Shown here: positions 1-8,559 of the stretch, piece by piece
Position numbering within the stretch: position 1 is the stretch's first letter
Layout of the letters: every line of letters begins with the position of its first letter
NCBI GenBank assembly: GCA_944381965.1
Contig: CALWMO010000004.1
Span: 1 to 37,651 of the forward strand
DNA: 37,651 nucleotides
Source: an uncultured Butyricicoccus sp.
GTDB lineage: Bacteria > Bacillota > Clostridia > Oscillospirales > Butyricicoccaceae
Direction: 5' to 3'
The notes under the pieces: generated by a model
The model's input: the letters and a program-made list of their open reading frames with translations, nothing else
The model's database searches: none
Told to the model about the DNA's origin: nothing
Made by a program: the position numbers and the translations under genes

Positions 1-912
1 AGCCATTGGTGAAAGGTTATGTGACACATGTTCTTTCATTGCAGGAACATGTTTTTCAATGTAAGAAACAAACGCCGGACAGCAAGAAGAAGTTAAAAAG
101 CCTTTTTCTGCAAGCTCTTGTGCTTCCTTATCTGCTACCATATCAGCACCCATAGCAGCTTCTACAACATAATCAAAGCCAAGCTTACGGATACCAGTAG
201 CAACCTGAGCCAGTGAACAATCATCAAACTGAGCAGCAATAGCAGGAGCAACAATAGCCGCTACCTTATAGTTTTGCTCGCCTGATGCGTCCTTTGCATT
301 TTTAATGATATTGATAGCATCAACCATAAATGATTTATCAACAATAGCACCAAATGGACAAGCAGATGCACAAGCACCACAAGAAATACACTTTTCTGGA
401 ATAATTTCAGCCTTTTTCTCCTCGTTCATATGAATAGCATCGATTTTACAGCTACGTTCACAAGGACGAACATGTTCAACAATAGCACCGTAAGGACAAA
501 CCTTAGCACATCGACCACATTCGATACATGTATCTAAATCAATTTCAGCCTTACCCTTGCTATTTTTCTTGATAGCATCTTTAGGGCAGTTTTTAATACA
601 ACGCTGAGAAATACAGCCACGGCAAGATTCAGATACAGTGTAACGCTCTACTGGACATTCATCACAAGCAATCTGAATAACTTCAATAATATTATGGTCA
701 CGGCGGTCACCACCCATTGCTAAACGAACACGCTCTTGTGCGATTGCACGTTCCTTATAAATACAGCAACGCATAGTAGCCTTTGGCCCTGGAGAGATAA
801 TTTGTGGAATCTCATAATAAGAATCCATTAAATTACCCTCATACGCACGAATTGCAACTTCTTTAAGCACTCTGTACTTTAAAAGTTGTACATCGGTTTC
901 AAAATTTCTCAT
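1..912 (-). CDS. [FeFe] hydrogenase, ferredoxin-domain N-terminal part (partial at window edge)
   Basis: The first 304 codons are visible and the C-terminal part lies beyond the left edge. The protein reads as a monomeric iron-only hydrogenase of the ferredoxin-rich (group B-like) type, which exchanges electrons between ferredoxin and protons in the cytoplasm. Cys clusters are seen at residues 84-109 (CDEC, CRGC, CIKNC), at 129-139 (CIECGRCAKVC) and at 175-185 (CISCGACASAC), the last two being classic 4Fe-4S motifs. The TSSCCPAF motif at 275-281 matches the first H-cluster motif; the other two H-cluster motifs would be outside the window. The start is ATG at 912 with a GGAG site just upstream. 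It follows a fumarase beta-subunit gene after a 125-nt gap that holds a long interrupted inverted repeat. Hydrogenase identity is strong; the subgroup is an inference from the motif variant. Confidence 0.88.
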   Translation of the reverse strand, partial: MRNFETDVQLLKYRVLKEVAIRAYEGNLMDSYYEIPQIISPGPKATMRCCIYKERAIAQERVRLAMGGDRRDHNIIEVIQIACDECPVERYTVSESCRGCISQRCIKNCPKDAIKKNSKGKAEIDLDTCIECGRCAKVCPYGAIVEHVRPCERSCKIDAIHMNEEKKAEIIPEKCISCGACASACPFGAIVDKSFMVDAINIIKNAKDASGEQNYKVAAIVAPAIAAQFDDCSLAQVATGIRKLGFDYVVEAAMGADMVADKEAQELAEKGFLTSSCCPAFVSYIEKHVPAMKEHVSHNLSPMA

Positions 913-935
913 ATTTTGTCTTCTCCAATCCCTCT

Positions 936-984
936 TAAATTTATTAAGCTTTACAAATTGGGGGTTTTGTAAGCTTTAAATTTA
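936..984. repeat. Interrupted inverted repeat between fumarase beta gene and hydrogenase
   Basis: The arms AAGCTTTACAAA (946-957) and TTTTGTAAGCTT (965-976) pair with one bulged base around a G-rich loop. The pairing extends outward through TAAATTT (936-942) and AAATTTA (978-984). Read on the minus strand no T-run follows the hairpin, so it is a poor terminator. It could be an operator, an mRNA-stabilising hairpin or a processing site in front of the hydrogenase. Confidence 0.55.
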
Positions 985-1037
985 TATCAAACCCTCACGG
1001 ATTTAATTTTAATTTAATTTCAGTCACCTAAAAATTT

Positions 1038-1595
1038 TTATGCTTTGTTTTTGTATAATTCCACGCCTTGTTTATAAAGATTTCCGCCATTGCAGTCCAT
1101 AGAAACAATAGCGGTAAAACCTTCAACTGTAAGGCGTTTTACAGACTCACAACCAAGCTCATCATAAGCTATAACTTCAAGTTTTTTTATTGAGTCGGCT
1201 TTGACTGCACCCGCACCACCGATTGCAACCATATATACACTTCCATTGCGTTTCATAGCATCTACAACTGGCTGACTTCTCACACCCTTGCCTATCATGC
1301 AAGAAAGTCCTGCATCAAGTAATTTAGGGGAATAAATATCCATTCTACCTGAAGTTGTTGGCCCAACTGAGCCTATAACCTCATTTGGTTTTGCAGGAGT
1401 TGGCCCAGCATAATAAATAGTCGCACCATCTAAGTCAAAAGGCAATTTTTCACCTTTATCCATGGATTCTACAATACGCTTATGTGCGGCATCTCGTGCG
1501 GTATATATAATGCCTGTGAGTGTAACTGTATCTCCTGCTCTAAGCTTCGGTGCAATATGTTTTAAATCAGCTGTATTTATATCATAATGTGCCAT
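1038..1595 (-). CDS. Fumarate hydratase / tartrate dehydratase type beta subunit (Fe-S hydro-lyase C-terminal domain)
   Basis: The 185-aa protein matches the C-terminal (beta) domain of class I Fe-S hydro-lyases, which with an alpha subunit interconvert fumarate and malate or act on tartrate. Visible family features are the PTPAKPNEVIGSVGPTTSGRMD segment (split here as PTPAKP... and VGPTTSGRMD), the GKG of MIGKGVRS, and AIGGAGA. Length is normal for a stand-alone beta subunit. The start is ATG at 1595 and its AGGAGG site lies inside the last codons of the upstream gene, whose stop ends 1 nt before this ATG, so the two are translationally close. The alpha subunit, which carries the Fe-S cysteines and normally sits immediately upstream, is not here; it must be elsewhere or absent. 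The precise substrate cannot be told from the sequence. Confidence 0.88.
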   Translation of the reverse strand: MAHYDINTADLKHIAPKLRAGDTVTLTGIIYTARDAAHKRIVESMDKGEKLPFDLDGATIYYAGPTPAKPNEVIGSVGPTTSGRMDIYSPKLLDAGLSCMIGKGVRSQPVVDAMKRNGSVYMVAIGGAGAVKADSIKKLEVIAYDELGCESVKRLTVEGFTAIVSMDCNGGNLYKQGVELYKNKA

Positions 1596-1596
1596 A

Positions 1597-2331
1597 TCAC
1601 ACCTCCTGTTGACCTTTTTTTATGCTGGTTAACATATCATTTAGTACATCATGTGAATCATTTTTATTATTTTGAGAATAATCTAGCTGATTTATAATAT
1701 CATTAATTGAATGTCTGGTTTGTTTTAGTATTTTTAAGTATTCGGTTCTTGTTTTTTCTGTCTGAGTTTTAATTTTTTCAGCCTTTTGCTCAGCTTCATA
1801 TAATATATGCTGTGCTTTTTGTTTGGCTTTTTGCTCGATTTCCTCCGCTCTTTTGTGTGCATTAAGCTCTATATCTGCAATATATGCCCTGTCCTTATCA
1901 AATTCCTGTGTTTTTTCCATAAGCTCATCTACTTTATCAAGCAACTCAGCATTTTCTTTTTCGATTTGATGATACTTATCTTTAAATTCTTTGAACTTAT
2001 CAAGCATTTCATTATAAAGCTTATTTTGTTCAGCAGTTTCATCATCAGCGAGCTTTACAAGACTTTCCCTGTCAGAAATTTCAGATTTAAGCTTGTCTAT
2101 CTGAGCAGTCATTATTTCTATTCTCTTGGATAGTTCGGCATTATTTTTTGAAAGCTTATCATTTTCGGAATTTAATGCTTCATTTTGCTCTAAAAGCTCA
2201 TAATTTTCCTGTTTTATATTCTCTATTTGCTTTTTATGCTCTTGACTTTGCTTTGTTATATATTCAATAACATCATCTCGATGAAATCCACCGACAAGCA
2301 TAGTTCTAAAACCTATATCTGTATCGCTCAT
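1597..2331 (-). CDS. DivIVA-like coiled-coil protein
   Basis: A 244-aa, highly charged protein. Residues 8-25 (FRTMLVGGFHRDDVIEYI) resemble the N-terminal DivIVA/GpsB lipid-binding block, with a GGF turn followed by a short helix. From about residue 28 to 235 it is almost uninterrupted heptad-type coiled coil rich in Glu, Lys and Gln, with no membrane segment or signal peptide. DivIVA relatives mark poles and division sites in Firmicutes, but this divergent form is not assignable to a named protein. It is first in the minus-strand run and is followed after 1 nt by the fumarase beta subunit, an unusual partner. The upstream region carries a TTGTGT-17-TATAAT promoter. Start: ATG at 2331, preceded by AAAGGTGG. 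The coiled coil is certain; the cellular role is an inference. Confidence 0.75.
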   Translation of the reverse strand: MSDTDIGFRTMLVGGFHRDDVIEYITKQSQEHKKQIENIKQENYELLEQNEALNSENDKLSKNNAELSKRIEIMTAQIDKLKSEISDRESLVKLADDETAEQNKLYNEMLDKFKEFKDKYHQIEKENAELLDKVDELMEKTQEFDKDRAYIADIELNAHKRAEEIEQKAKQKAQHILYEAEQKAEKIKTQTEKTRTEYLKILKQTRHSINDIINQLDYSQNNKNDSHDVLNDMLTSIKKGQQEV

Positions 2332-2376
2332 GAAAAAACCACCTTTAAAAATGTTTGTTTATTTTATGTCAAACAT

Positions 2377-2405
2377 ATTATAACAATGCTTATAAAAAAA
2401 CACAA
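2377..2405 (-). promoter_or_regulatory. Promoter for the DivIVA-like gene
   Basis: On the minus strand a -35 TTGTGT (2400-2405) and -10 TATAAT (2377-2382) are separated by 17 nt, about 45 nt ahead of the ATG at 2331. It lies back to back with the promoter of the threonine ammonia-lyase gene. Confidence 0.55.
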
Positions 2406-2437
2406 TAGATAACAATAGAGAAAAGTATCAAATTACA

Positions 2438-2466
2438 TTGATTTTCTTGTGCATACATGCTATATT
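2438..2466 (+). promoter_or_regulatory. Promoter for threonine ammonia-lyase
   Basis: A -35 TTGATT (2438-2443) and -10 TATATT (2461-2466) are spaced 17 nt, which puts transcription start near 2473 and leaves a ~37-nt leader. This is also why a possible upstream TTG start at 2438 is not used: it is inside the promoter. Confidence 0.6.
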
Positions 2467-2509
2467 TAAAATTAATTGTAATATATCAGTAAAAAAGGGG
2501 CGAAATAAA

Positions 2510-3712
2510 ATGTTAAGTGTCAATGATTTTCAAGCAGCGGAAAAGAGATTAAGTAGCGTAATTCATACAATTCCGCTGTCATCTTCTAAAACATTTTCTG
2601 AGATGTCTGGTGCAGAAGTTTACTTAAAATATGAAAATCAGCAGAAAACTGGTTCTTTTAAGGTTCGTGGTGCTTATAATAAAATTATGAAGCGATATGA
2701 AGAGGGCGGATTAAATGCGGTTGTTGCATCATCTGCTGGCAACCACGCCCAAGGCGTAGCATTTGCAGCATCTAAAATTGGTGTGCCTGCAACTATTGTT
2801 ATGCCACGTTCCACACCTATTGCAAAGGTATCTGCAACCGAGGGCTATGGTGCAAAGGTTGTTTTACACGGTGCTATTTATGACGAAGCTTATGCAAAAG
2901 CTTGTGAAATTGTAGAAAAAGAGGGTGCAGAGTTTATTCACCCATTCGATGATGAAGATGTAATGGCAGGTCAAGGCACTATTGCTCTGGAAATACTTTC
3001 TGATTTACCTACTGTTGATATGATTTTTGTGCCAGCCGGTGGTGGCGGGCTGATTTCTGGTATTGCTGCTTGTGTTAAGCAGATTAACCCTAGAATTCAG
3101 GTTATAGGTGTACAGGCTCAGGGTGCAAACTCTATTGTTACATCATTCCATAAAGATAAGATTACACCTGCAACCTCTGTACATACTATTGCTGACGGTA
3201 TCGCAGTTAAAACCCCTGGTACAAAAACCATGGAATACATAAACCAGTATGTTGATAAATTTGTAACTGTAACCGATTCTGAAATTTCTTCTACTATTTT
3301 ATTACTGCTTGAGCGTTGCAAACAAGTTGTTGAACCATCTGGTGCAGCCGCACTTGCAGCAGTATTAAACCATAAGGTTGATATCAAGGGCAAAAAAGTA
3401 TGTTGTGTACTTTCTGGCGGTAATATTGATGTATCCTTTATTCATAAGGTTGTAGAGCGTGGTCTTATCACCCGTGGCAGACATATGAAGTTCTCTACAA
3501 TTATGCCTGATGCCCCTGGTTCTCTTGAAAGATTTGCTCATATTGTTGCCGAGCAAAATGCAAATGTAATTTTATTTAATCATGATAGAGTTCAAGCGGA
3601 TTTAGATATTGGTGATGCAATTATTCATGTTGTATGTGAAGTTGGTGGCACTGAACACGGCAAACGTCTGCTTGATAAACTGAGAAAAGAAGGATATACC
3701 ATTCTTCCATAA
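2510..3712 (+). CDS. ilvA: Threonine ammonia-lyase (threonine dehydratase) with ACT domain
   Basis: This PLP enzyme deaminates threonine to 2-oxobutyrate and ammonia. The PLP lysine is K51 in TGSFKVRGAYNK, the substrate-binding loop is SSAGNH (74-79), and the phosphate-binding Gly-rich loop is GGGGLISG (177-184). A single C-terminal ACT domain covers about residues 325-400, giving the ~400-aa form common in Firmicutes; it can serve isoleucine synthesis or threonine catabolism, so tdcB is an alternative name. The start is ATG at 2510 behind AAGGGG; an in-frame TTG 72 nt upstream falls in the promoter. It is monocistronic, flanked by its own promoter and terminator. Its product could lead through propionyl-CoA to propionate, and a CoA-transferase gene follows, but a functional link is only an inference. 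Confidence 0.93.
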   Translation: MLSVNDFQAAEKRLSSVIHTIPLSSSKTFSEMSGAEVYLKYENQQKTGSFKVRGAYNKIMKRYEEGGLNAVVASSAGNHAQGVAFAASKIGVPATIVMPRSTPIAKVSATEGYGAKVVLHGAIYDEAYAKACEIVEKEGAEFIHPFDDEDVMAGQGTIALEILSDLPTVDMIFVPAGGGGLISGIAACVKQINPRIQVIGVQAQGANSIVTSFHKDKITPATSVHTIADGIAVKTPGTKTMEYINQYVDKFVTVTDSEISSTILLLLERCKQVVEPSGAAALAAVLNHKVDIKGKKVCCVLSGGNIDVSFIHKVVERGLITRGRHMKFSTIMPDAPGSLERFAHIVAEQNANVILFNHDRVQADLDIGDAIIHVVCEVGGTEHGKRLLDKLRKEGYTILP

Positions 3713-3721
3713 AACTATAAG

Positions 3722-3752
3722 AGCAAGTCTAATCTTTAGGCTTGCTTTTTTT
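3722..3752 (+). terminator. Intrinsic terminator after threonine ammonia-lyase
   Basis: A 9-bp stem, AGCAAGTCT (3722-3730) with AGGCTTGCT (3738-3746) including one G:U pair, has a 7-nt loop and runs into seven T. Confidence 0.88.
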
Positions 3753-3754
3753 AC

Positions 3755-3783
3755 TTGACGCTTATATAAAAGATTGATATAAT
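3755..3783 (+). promoter_or_regulatory. Promoter of the butyryl-CoA:acetate CoA-transferase gene
   Basis: Near-consensus TTGACG (3755-3760), a 17-nt spacer and TATAAT (3778-3783), with an extended -10 TG at 3775-3776. Transcription would start near 3790. It begins right after the previous terminator and overlaps the Rex-like element. Confidence 0.8.
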
Positions 3784-3791
3784 ATTAACAA
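3774..3791. promoter_or_regulatory. Candidate Rex (NADH/NAD+ sensor) operator on the but promoter
   Basis: TTGATATAATATTAACAA matches the clostridial Rex pattern TTGTTAA-N4-TTAACAA at 12 of the 14 defined positions and covers the -10 box and start region. Part of the match is shared with the -10 itself, so it could be coincidence. A second, similar element lies on the bcd promoter. Confidence 0.4.
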
Positions 3792-3827
3792 ATAGGCTTT
3801 TATTCAGATTTGAGGAGGTTGTTTCAA

Positions 3828-5168
3828 ATGGATTACAAGGCACTTTATAGCCAAAAACTGGTTACTGCTGACAAGGCAGTTGAATGTGTAAAAGATGGTG
3901 ATTGGGTAGATTTCGGTTGGTGTGTAAGTACACCTGACGTACTAGACGTTGCAATGGCAAAACGTCTGCCACAGATGAAAGATGTAAATTTCCGTGGCGG
4001 TATTCTTCTAAAAGTTCCAGAAATCTACAAAATCGAAAACCCAGCAGAACATATGACTTGGAACTCTTGGCATATGTCTGGTATCGAACGTAAGTTTATT
4101 GCTACTGGTGCTGGCTTTTACGGTGCTATTCGCTACTCTGAGCTTCCACGCTACTATCGTGACAATATCCGTCATGTAAATGTGGCTATGATGCAAGTAG
4201 CTCCTATGGACAACCATGGTTACTTTAGCTTTGGCCCTCAAGCTTCTCATATGCGTGCTGTATGTGATGTTGCTGATATTATCATAGTTGAAGTTAACCA
4301 AAATATGCCTCGCTGTCTTGGCGGTATGGAAGACTGCATACATGTTTCTGAAGTTGATATGATTGTTGAGGGTAATAACCCTGCTCCTTTAGAGCTTGGT
4401 TCTGCTGCTGCAACCGATGTTGATAAGAAAGTTGCTGAGCTTATCGTTGAAGAAATTCCAAACGGTGCTTGCCTTCAGCTTGGTATCGGCGGTATGCCTA
4501 ATGCAGTTGGCTCTCTAATTGCACAGTCTGACCTAAAGGATTTAGGCGTACATACTGAAATGTATGTTGATGCATTTGTTGACATAACAATGGCTGGCAA
4601 AATCAACGGCTCAAGAAAAACAATCGACCGTGGCAGACAAACTTATGCTTTTGCTGCTGGTACTAAAAAGCTTTATGATTTCCTAAATGATAACCCACAA
4701 TGTGCATCTATGCCAGTAGATTATACAAATGATGTGCGTGTTATCGCTCAAATTGATAACTTTATGTCTATTAACAATGCGGTTGATATTGACCTATTTG
4801 GTCAGGTTAACTCTGAATCTGCTGGCACTAAGCACATTTCTGGTGCAGGCGGTCAGCTTGACTTTGTAATGGGTGCATATCTGTCTAAGGGCGGTAAGAG
4901 CTTTATCTGTCTGTCCTCTACTTTCAAGCAGAAGGACGGCTCAATCGCTTCTCGTATTCGTCCAACACTTGCTGAAGGCTCTATTGTTACAGATACTCGT
5001 GCAAACACTCATTATGTTGTCACTGAATATGGTAAGGTTTGCGTAAAGGGTATGAGCTCTTGGCAGCGTGCAGAGGCTCTTATCTCTATCGCTCACCCAG
5101 ACTTTAGAGAACAACTTATTAAAGATGCTGAAAATCTCAAAATCTGGAAGCGTTCCAATAAACGATAA
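3828..5168 (+). CDS. but: Butyryl-CoA:acetate CoA-transferase
   Basis: This enzyme moves CoA from butyryl-CoA to acetate, releasing butyrate and acetyl-CoA; it is the last step of butyrate formation in many gut Clostridia. The 446-aa protein belongs to the acetyl-CoA hydrolase/transferase family. The expected catalytic glutamate is E244 in HTEMYVDAF, CoA-binding loops are GIGGMPNAV (219-227) and [14 protein letters not shown], and both family halves are complete. These motifs fit the But group; 4-hydroxybutyrate CoA-transferase is the main alternative, since the two are close relatives. The start is ATG at 3828 behind a strong AGGAGG; an in-frame codon at 3810 lies upstream of that site. The gene is monocistronic with a strong promoter and a terminator, and its codon use (GGT, CGT, GCT rich) suggests high expression. 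Confidence 0.9.
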   Translation: MDYKALYSQKLVTADKAVECVKDGDWVDFGWCVSTPDVLDVAMAKRLPQMKDVNFRGGILLKVPEIYKIENPAEHMTWNSWHMSGIERKFIATGAGFYGAIRYSELPRYYRDNIRHVNVAMMQVAPMDNHGYFSFGPQASHMRAVCDVADIIIVEVNQNMPRCLGGMEDCIHVSEVDMIVEGNNPAPLELGSAAATDVDKKVAELIVEEIPNGACLQLGIGGMPNAVGSLIAQSDLKDLGVHTEMYVDAFVDITMAGKINGSRKTIDRGRQTYAFAAGTKKLYDFLNDNPQCASMPVDYTNDVRVIAQIDNFMSINNAVDIDLFGQVNSESAGTKHISGAGGQLDFVMGAYLSKGGKSFICLSSTFKQKDGSIASRIRPTLAEGSIVTDTRANTHYVVTEYGKVCVKGMSSWQRAEALISIAHPDFREQLIKDAENLKIWKRSNKR

Positions 5169-5187
5169 CCAAAACTCCATATACAAG

Positions 5188-5223
5188 AAATCAGCTTGGA
5201 ATTTATTTTCAGGCTGATTTTTT
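5188..5223 (+). terminator. Intrinsic terminator after but
   Basis: AAATCAGC (5188-5195) pairs with GCTGATTT (5213-5220) over a 17-nt loop, followed by a short T-run. Confidence 0.75.
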
Positions 5224-5330
5224 ATCTTTAAACATTTGTTTTTCGCCTTTTATCTATGGAAATTACAATCTATTTGTGTTATGCTTATAACGAATGTTTA
5301 AAATATTGCCACTAAATGAGGTGATTTTTT

Positions 5331-7862
5331 TTGGCACAAAATGAGCAAAAATCTAAAACTGCTCCTAAAAGAAGAAAAAAAAGCGAGCCTTTACAAAAAG
5401 AGTATTCTTTACCTCGCCCTGCTTGGGGCATTATATATGGTGTTTTAGGTGTTTTTTCACTTTTAATTGTATTTGGACTCGATGGTGTATTATTAAAACT
5501 TATTCGTTCTTTTATAGGCAGCCTTATCGGTTATGGACTCTATATCGTTCCTATAATGCTTTTCACGCTCTGTGCAATGCTTATAAAAAACAGAAAAGGC
5601 CCTATAAGACTTAGAGCAAGTGCTGTTGCACTTTTTCCTGTTTTTCTATCCGCTATATTCCATTGTCTTTTAAATAGCTCTATTCTTTCATCTGATTCCG
5701 TATTCTCTACTCTTACAAAAACAGGAGCAGATATAAAATCTGGTGGACTTATTGCAGGTGGACTTTCATATCTGCTTAGCTGGGCATTTTCTTCTGTCGG
5801 TGGCTTTTTACTTTGTTTAATATTGTTAATAGCCGATTTAATGATTATTTTCCGTATAACCCCACAAAGTATATACGATGCACTTAGACCGATTGAATAT
5901 GAATATGACGACGAAGAAGAACGTATGAAATATGAATCTCATACCGTTTTACCAAATGTACACGAGCTTGCAGCAAATCAAAAAGCTAAACGTGAAGCAA
6001 AAAAAGCTGCTAAAAGAGCTGCTTTTGATATAGCTTTAGATGATGAAGAACCTGTTTTAACACTTCCAGAAGGCAAAAATGAGCCTGAGCCTGAACCTAT
6101 CACAGATTTTTCAGTCGATGAATTTATACATGAGTCATCAGAAGATATACAAGATAATAATACAAATGATAGCTCAGATGACCCATTTGATGATATTTTA
6201 TCACTTCTCCATAATAAGCCTGATGATAAACCAGAGGTCATTGCTGATGAGCCTATGGCTATCGATGAGAAAAATATGTCTAAAGCCGAAATTAAAAGAC
6301 ACGAGCAAATGGAACAAGCTAAAATGGCTGCTGAGATTGACGCAAATCAAAATGCACCTATACCAGTTTATAGTTATCCTCAGCTTGATTTATTAACCCC
6401 GCCCAAAAAATCAGCAAATAATAATTATCAAGCTGAACTTACTGAATATAGTCATCGTTTAGTTGACACTTTGCAATCGTTTAATATTGAAGCTCAAATT
6501 GTCGGAATTGTAAGAGGCCCTACGGTTACACGTTTTGAAGTTACCATTCCACCTGGAACTAAATTTAGCCGTATAACAGGTCTTTCTGATGATATTGCTC
6601 TTGCTCTTGGTGCAATGTCTGTGCGTATAGCACCAATTCCAGAAAAAGTTGCTATCGGTATCGAAGTTCCTAACAAAACAAATACCATGGTTCCAATTTA
6701 TGAGGTTTTGGACTCCGATGCATTTAAAAACAATAAAAGCAAAGTTTCTTTCTGTGTAGGTAAAGACATAACAGGTGCTCCTGTTGTGGGTAATATCGGA
6801 AAAATGCCTCACCTGCTTATCGCTGGTACTACTGGTTCTGGTAAGTCAGTATGTGTAAACTCCATGCTTATCTCACTTCTTTATAAGTCCACTCCTGAAG
6901 AAGTAAGACTTATTATGATTGACCCTAAAATGGTCGAACTTGGTAACTATAATGGAATACCACATCTGCTTATTCCTGTTGTAACCGACCCTAAAAAGGC
7001 TGCTGGTGCACTTAACTGGGCTGTTGGTGAAATGGAAAGAAGATATAAGGTATTTGCTGACAATCAGGTTAGAAAGCTTGAAGATTTTAATGAGCTTATG
7101 CACAAGAAAAAGAAACAAGCTGAAAAGGAAGGCTCACCTTCTGACGGTTTCCAGCCACTGCCTGAAATTGTTATTGTAATAGACGAGCTTGCTGACCTTA
7201 TGATGGTTGCTGCTAAAGAAGTTGAAACCTCTATATGCCGTATTGCACAGAAAGCTCGTGCTGCTGGTATGTATTTAATCGTTGCAACTCAAAGACCTTC
7301 TGCTGATGTAATCACTGGTATCATGAAAGCAAATATACCTTCTCGTATAGCCTTTGCTGTTGCAAGCCAGATTGAAAGTCGTATTATTCTTGATACCACT
7401 GGTGCTGAAAAGCTTATCGGTAAAGGTGATATGCTTTATGCTCCTCTTGGTGAGGGCAAACCTCAGCGTATACAAGGCTGTTTTATTTCAAATGACGAAA
7501 TAGAAAATGTTATAGAATTTATCAAGTCTACTGGCTGTGCTGAATATAATGAAGAGATACTTGAGCATATTGAAAAATCTGCTGAAGCATCTGAAAGTAA
7601 TAGCTCTGGCGGCGGTGGTGGCAGTCTTTCGGGTGATGAAGATGAAATGCTAATGGAAGCTATAGAAATTGTTGTTGACTGTGGTCAGGCATCTGTATCT
7701 ATGCTGCAAAGACGCTTAAAACTCGGCTATGCCCGTGCTGCACGAATAGTTGACCAGATGGAAGAACGTGGTATAGTAGGCCCATTTGAAGGCTCTAAAC
7801 CTCGTCAAATACTAATTTCTAAGGACGATTGGAAAGAAATGAAACTTCGTCGTCAACTTTAA
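5331..7862 (+). CDS. DNA translocase, FtsK/SpoIIIE family
   Basis: An 843-aa membrane-anchored ATPase that pumps chromosomal DNA through the division or sporulation septum. About four N-terminal membrane helices fall within residues 25-185, followed by an acidic/charged linker to about residue 350. The RecA-like motor has Walker A GTTGSGKS near 498-505 and Walker [12 protein letters not shown] near 613-623. A C-terminal winged-helix gamma domain (about 775-835, containing [13 protein letters not shown]) should read KOPS/SRS-like sequences. The start appears to be TTG at 5331: GAGGTGA sits 7 nt ahead and no ATG fits. A flavin reductase-like gene follows after 25 nt. Sequence alone does not separate a vegetative FtsK/SftA role from sporulation SpoIIIE; the spoVAC gene nearby shows spore genes exist. 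Confidence 0.95.
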   Translation: MAQNEQKSKTAPKRRKKSEPLQKEYSLPRPAWGIIYGVLGVFSLLIVFGLDGVLLKLIRSFIGSLIGYGLYIVPIMLFTLCAMLIKNRKGPIRLRASAVALFPVFLSAIFHCLLNSSILSSDSVFSTLTKTGADIKSGGLIAGGLSYLLSWAFSSVGGFLLCLILLIADLMIIFRITPQSIYDALRPIEYEYDDEEERMKYESHTVLPNVHELAANQKAKREAKKAAKRAAFDIALDDEEPVLTLPEGKNEPEPEPITDFSVDEFIHESSEDIQDNNTNDSSDDPFDDILSLLHNKPDDKPEVIADEPMAIDEKNMSKAEIKRHEQMEQAKMAAEIDANQNAPIPVYSYPQLDLLTPPKKSANNNYQAELTEYSHRLVDTLQSFNIEAQIVGIVRGPTVTRFEVTIPPGTKFSRITGLSDDIALALGAMSVRIAPIPEKVAIGIEVPNKTNTMVPIYEVLDSDAFKNNKSKVSFCVGKDITGAPVVGNIGKMPHLLIAGTTGSGKSVCVNSMLISLLYKSTPEEVRLIMIDPKMVELGNYNGIPHLLIPVVTDPKKAAGALNWAVGEMERRYKVFADNQVRKLEDFNELMHKKKKQAEKEGSPSDGFQPLPEIVIVIDELADLMMVAAKEVETSICRIAQKARAAGMYLIVATQRPSADVITGIMKANIPSRIAFAVASQIESRIILDTTGAEKLIGKGDMLYAPLGEGKPQRIQGCFISNDEIENVIEFIKSTGCAEYNEEILEHIEKSAEASESNSSGGGGGSLSGDEDEMLMEAIEIVVDCGQASVSMLQRRLKLGYARAARIVDQMEERGIVGPFEGSKPRQILISKDDWKEMKLRRQL

Positions 7863-7887
7863 ATATAATATTAGGAGGCTATTTATT

Positions 7888-8388
7888 ATGAAAAAAATCG
7901 AACTTTCCAGCCTATCTTTTAACCCATTTTTTAAAATTCGTGACCAGTGGGCTTTAGTTGCTGCTGGCAGTAAAGAAAACTTTAATATGATGACCGTAAG
8001 CTGGGGCGGTATGGGTGAGCTTTGGTTTAAAGAAGTTACCACTGTTTATGTGCGTAAAAGCCGTTTAACCCATGAATTTATGGAAAATAACGATTATTAC
8101 ACTCTTATTTTCCTAAAAGACGGTAATAAAAAAGCTCTGCAAACTTTAGGCACAAAATCTGGCCGTGATATGAATAAAATGACCGATTCTGGTTTAACTC
8201 CTGTATTTACCGAGGAAGGCTGTCCAACTTTTGCGGAAGCTGAACTTACTTTAGTCTGTCGTAAGCTATATCACGGTGATTTGCCTCGTGAAAGCTTTAC
8301 AGATGATGCATTATTTGAAAAATGTTATGCTGACGGCGATATGCATACTATGTATATTGGTGAAATCGTAGCTGCATACGCTGACTAA
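7888..8388 (+). CDS. Flavin reductase-like domain protein
   Basis: A 166-aa soluble protein of the FMN-binding split-barrel flavin reductase/flavoredoxin family. Seen are the NMMTVSWGGMG segment (residues 32-42), where the family contacts FMN, and VYVRKSRLTHEFME, typical of the barrel. Members reduce flavins or shuttle electrons; the physiological partner here is unknown. The start is ATG at 7888 with AGGAGG 9 nt upstream. It lies 25 nt after the ftsK-type gene with no terminator between, so the two are probably cotranscribed, and it ends at a terminator. Confidence 0.85.
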   Translation: MKKIELSSLSFNPFFKIRDQWALVAAGSKENFNMMTVSWGGMGELWFKEVTTVYVRKSRLTHEFMENNDYYTLIFLKDGNKKALQTLGTKSGRDMNKMTDSGLTPVFTEEGCPTFAEAELTLVCRKLYHGDLPRESFTDDALFEKCYADGDMHTMYIGEIVAAYAD

Positions 8389-8398
8389 AAATTTCTTA

Positions 8399-8434
8399 CT
8401 CCCCTTTTGTATTATTACAAATGGGGAGCTTTTT
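8399..8434 (+). terminator. Intrinsic terminator after the flavin reductase-like gene
   Basis: CTCCCCTTTTGTA (8399-8411) pairs with TACAAATGGGGAG (8416-8428) with one mismatch and a 4-nt loop, then a T-run. Confidence 0.85.
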
Positions 8435-8484
8435 ATGTCTTAAACTTGTAGCATAAATGTAATATTTCACTTTGTTTGCATCTC

Positions 8485-8513
8485 TTGCCTGTATATATAT
8501 AAACCATTATAAT
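8485..8513 (+). promoter_or_regulatory. Promoter of the SLH surface-protein gene
   Basis: TTGCCT (8485-8490), a 17-nt spacer and TATAAT (8508-8513). Transcription would start near 8520, 40 nt ahead of the chosen ATG. Confidence 0.65.
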
Positions 8514-8559
8514 AAATAATAGGTTTTATATGTATATTTTGACATGGAGGACTTTGCAT

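Noticed and set aside
978-1000. Rex-like element ahead of the hydrogenase
   Set aside because: About 9 of 14 positions match in AT-rich DNA, too weak to claim.
1807-2133. Plus-strand hydrophobic reading frame of 108 codons
   Set aside because: It is the antisense shadow of the coiled-coil gene, with no ribosome site.
2368-2373. Minus-strand TTGACA ahead of the coiled-coil gene
   Set aside because: No acceptable -10 lies 16-18 nt downstream; the TTGTGT/TATAAT pair is better.
2438-2509. TTG start 24 codons upstream of the threonine ammonia-lyase
   Set aside because: It coincides with the -35 box; ATG 2510 has AAGGGG and matches the family start.
4008-4343. Minus-strand reading frame inside but
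   Set aside because: Shadow of a strongly conserved gene; no promoter or ribosome site.
6459-6812. Minus-strand frame inside the FtsK/SpoIIIE gene
   Set aside because: Antisense to the motor domain, rich in Cys/Asn/Thr as expected of a shadow frame.
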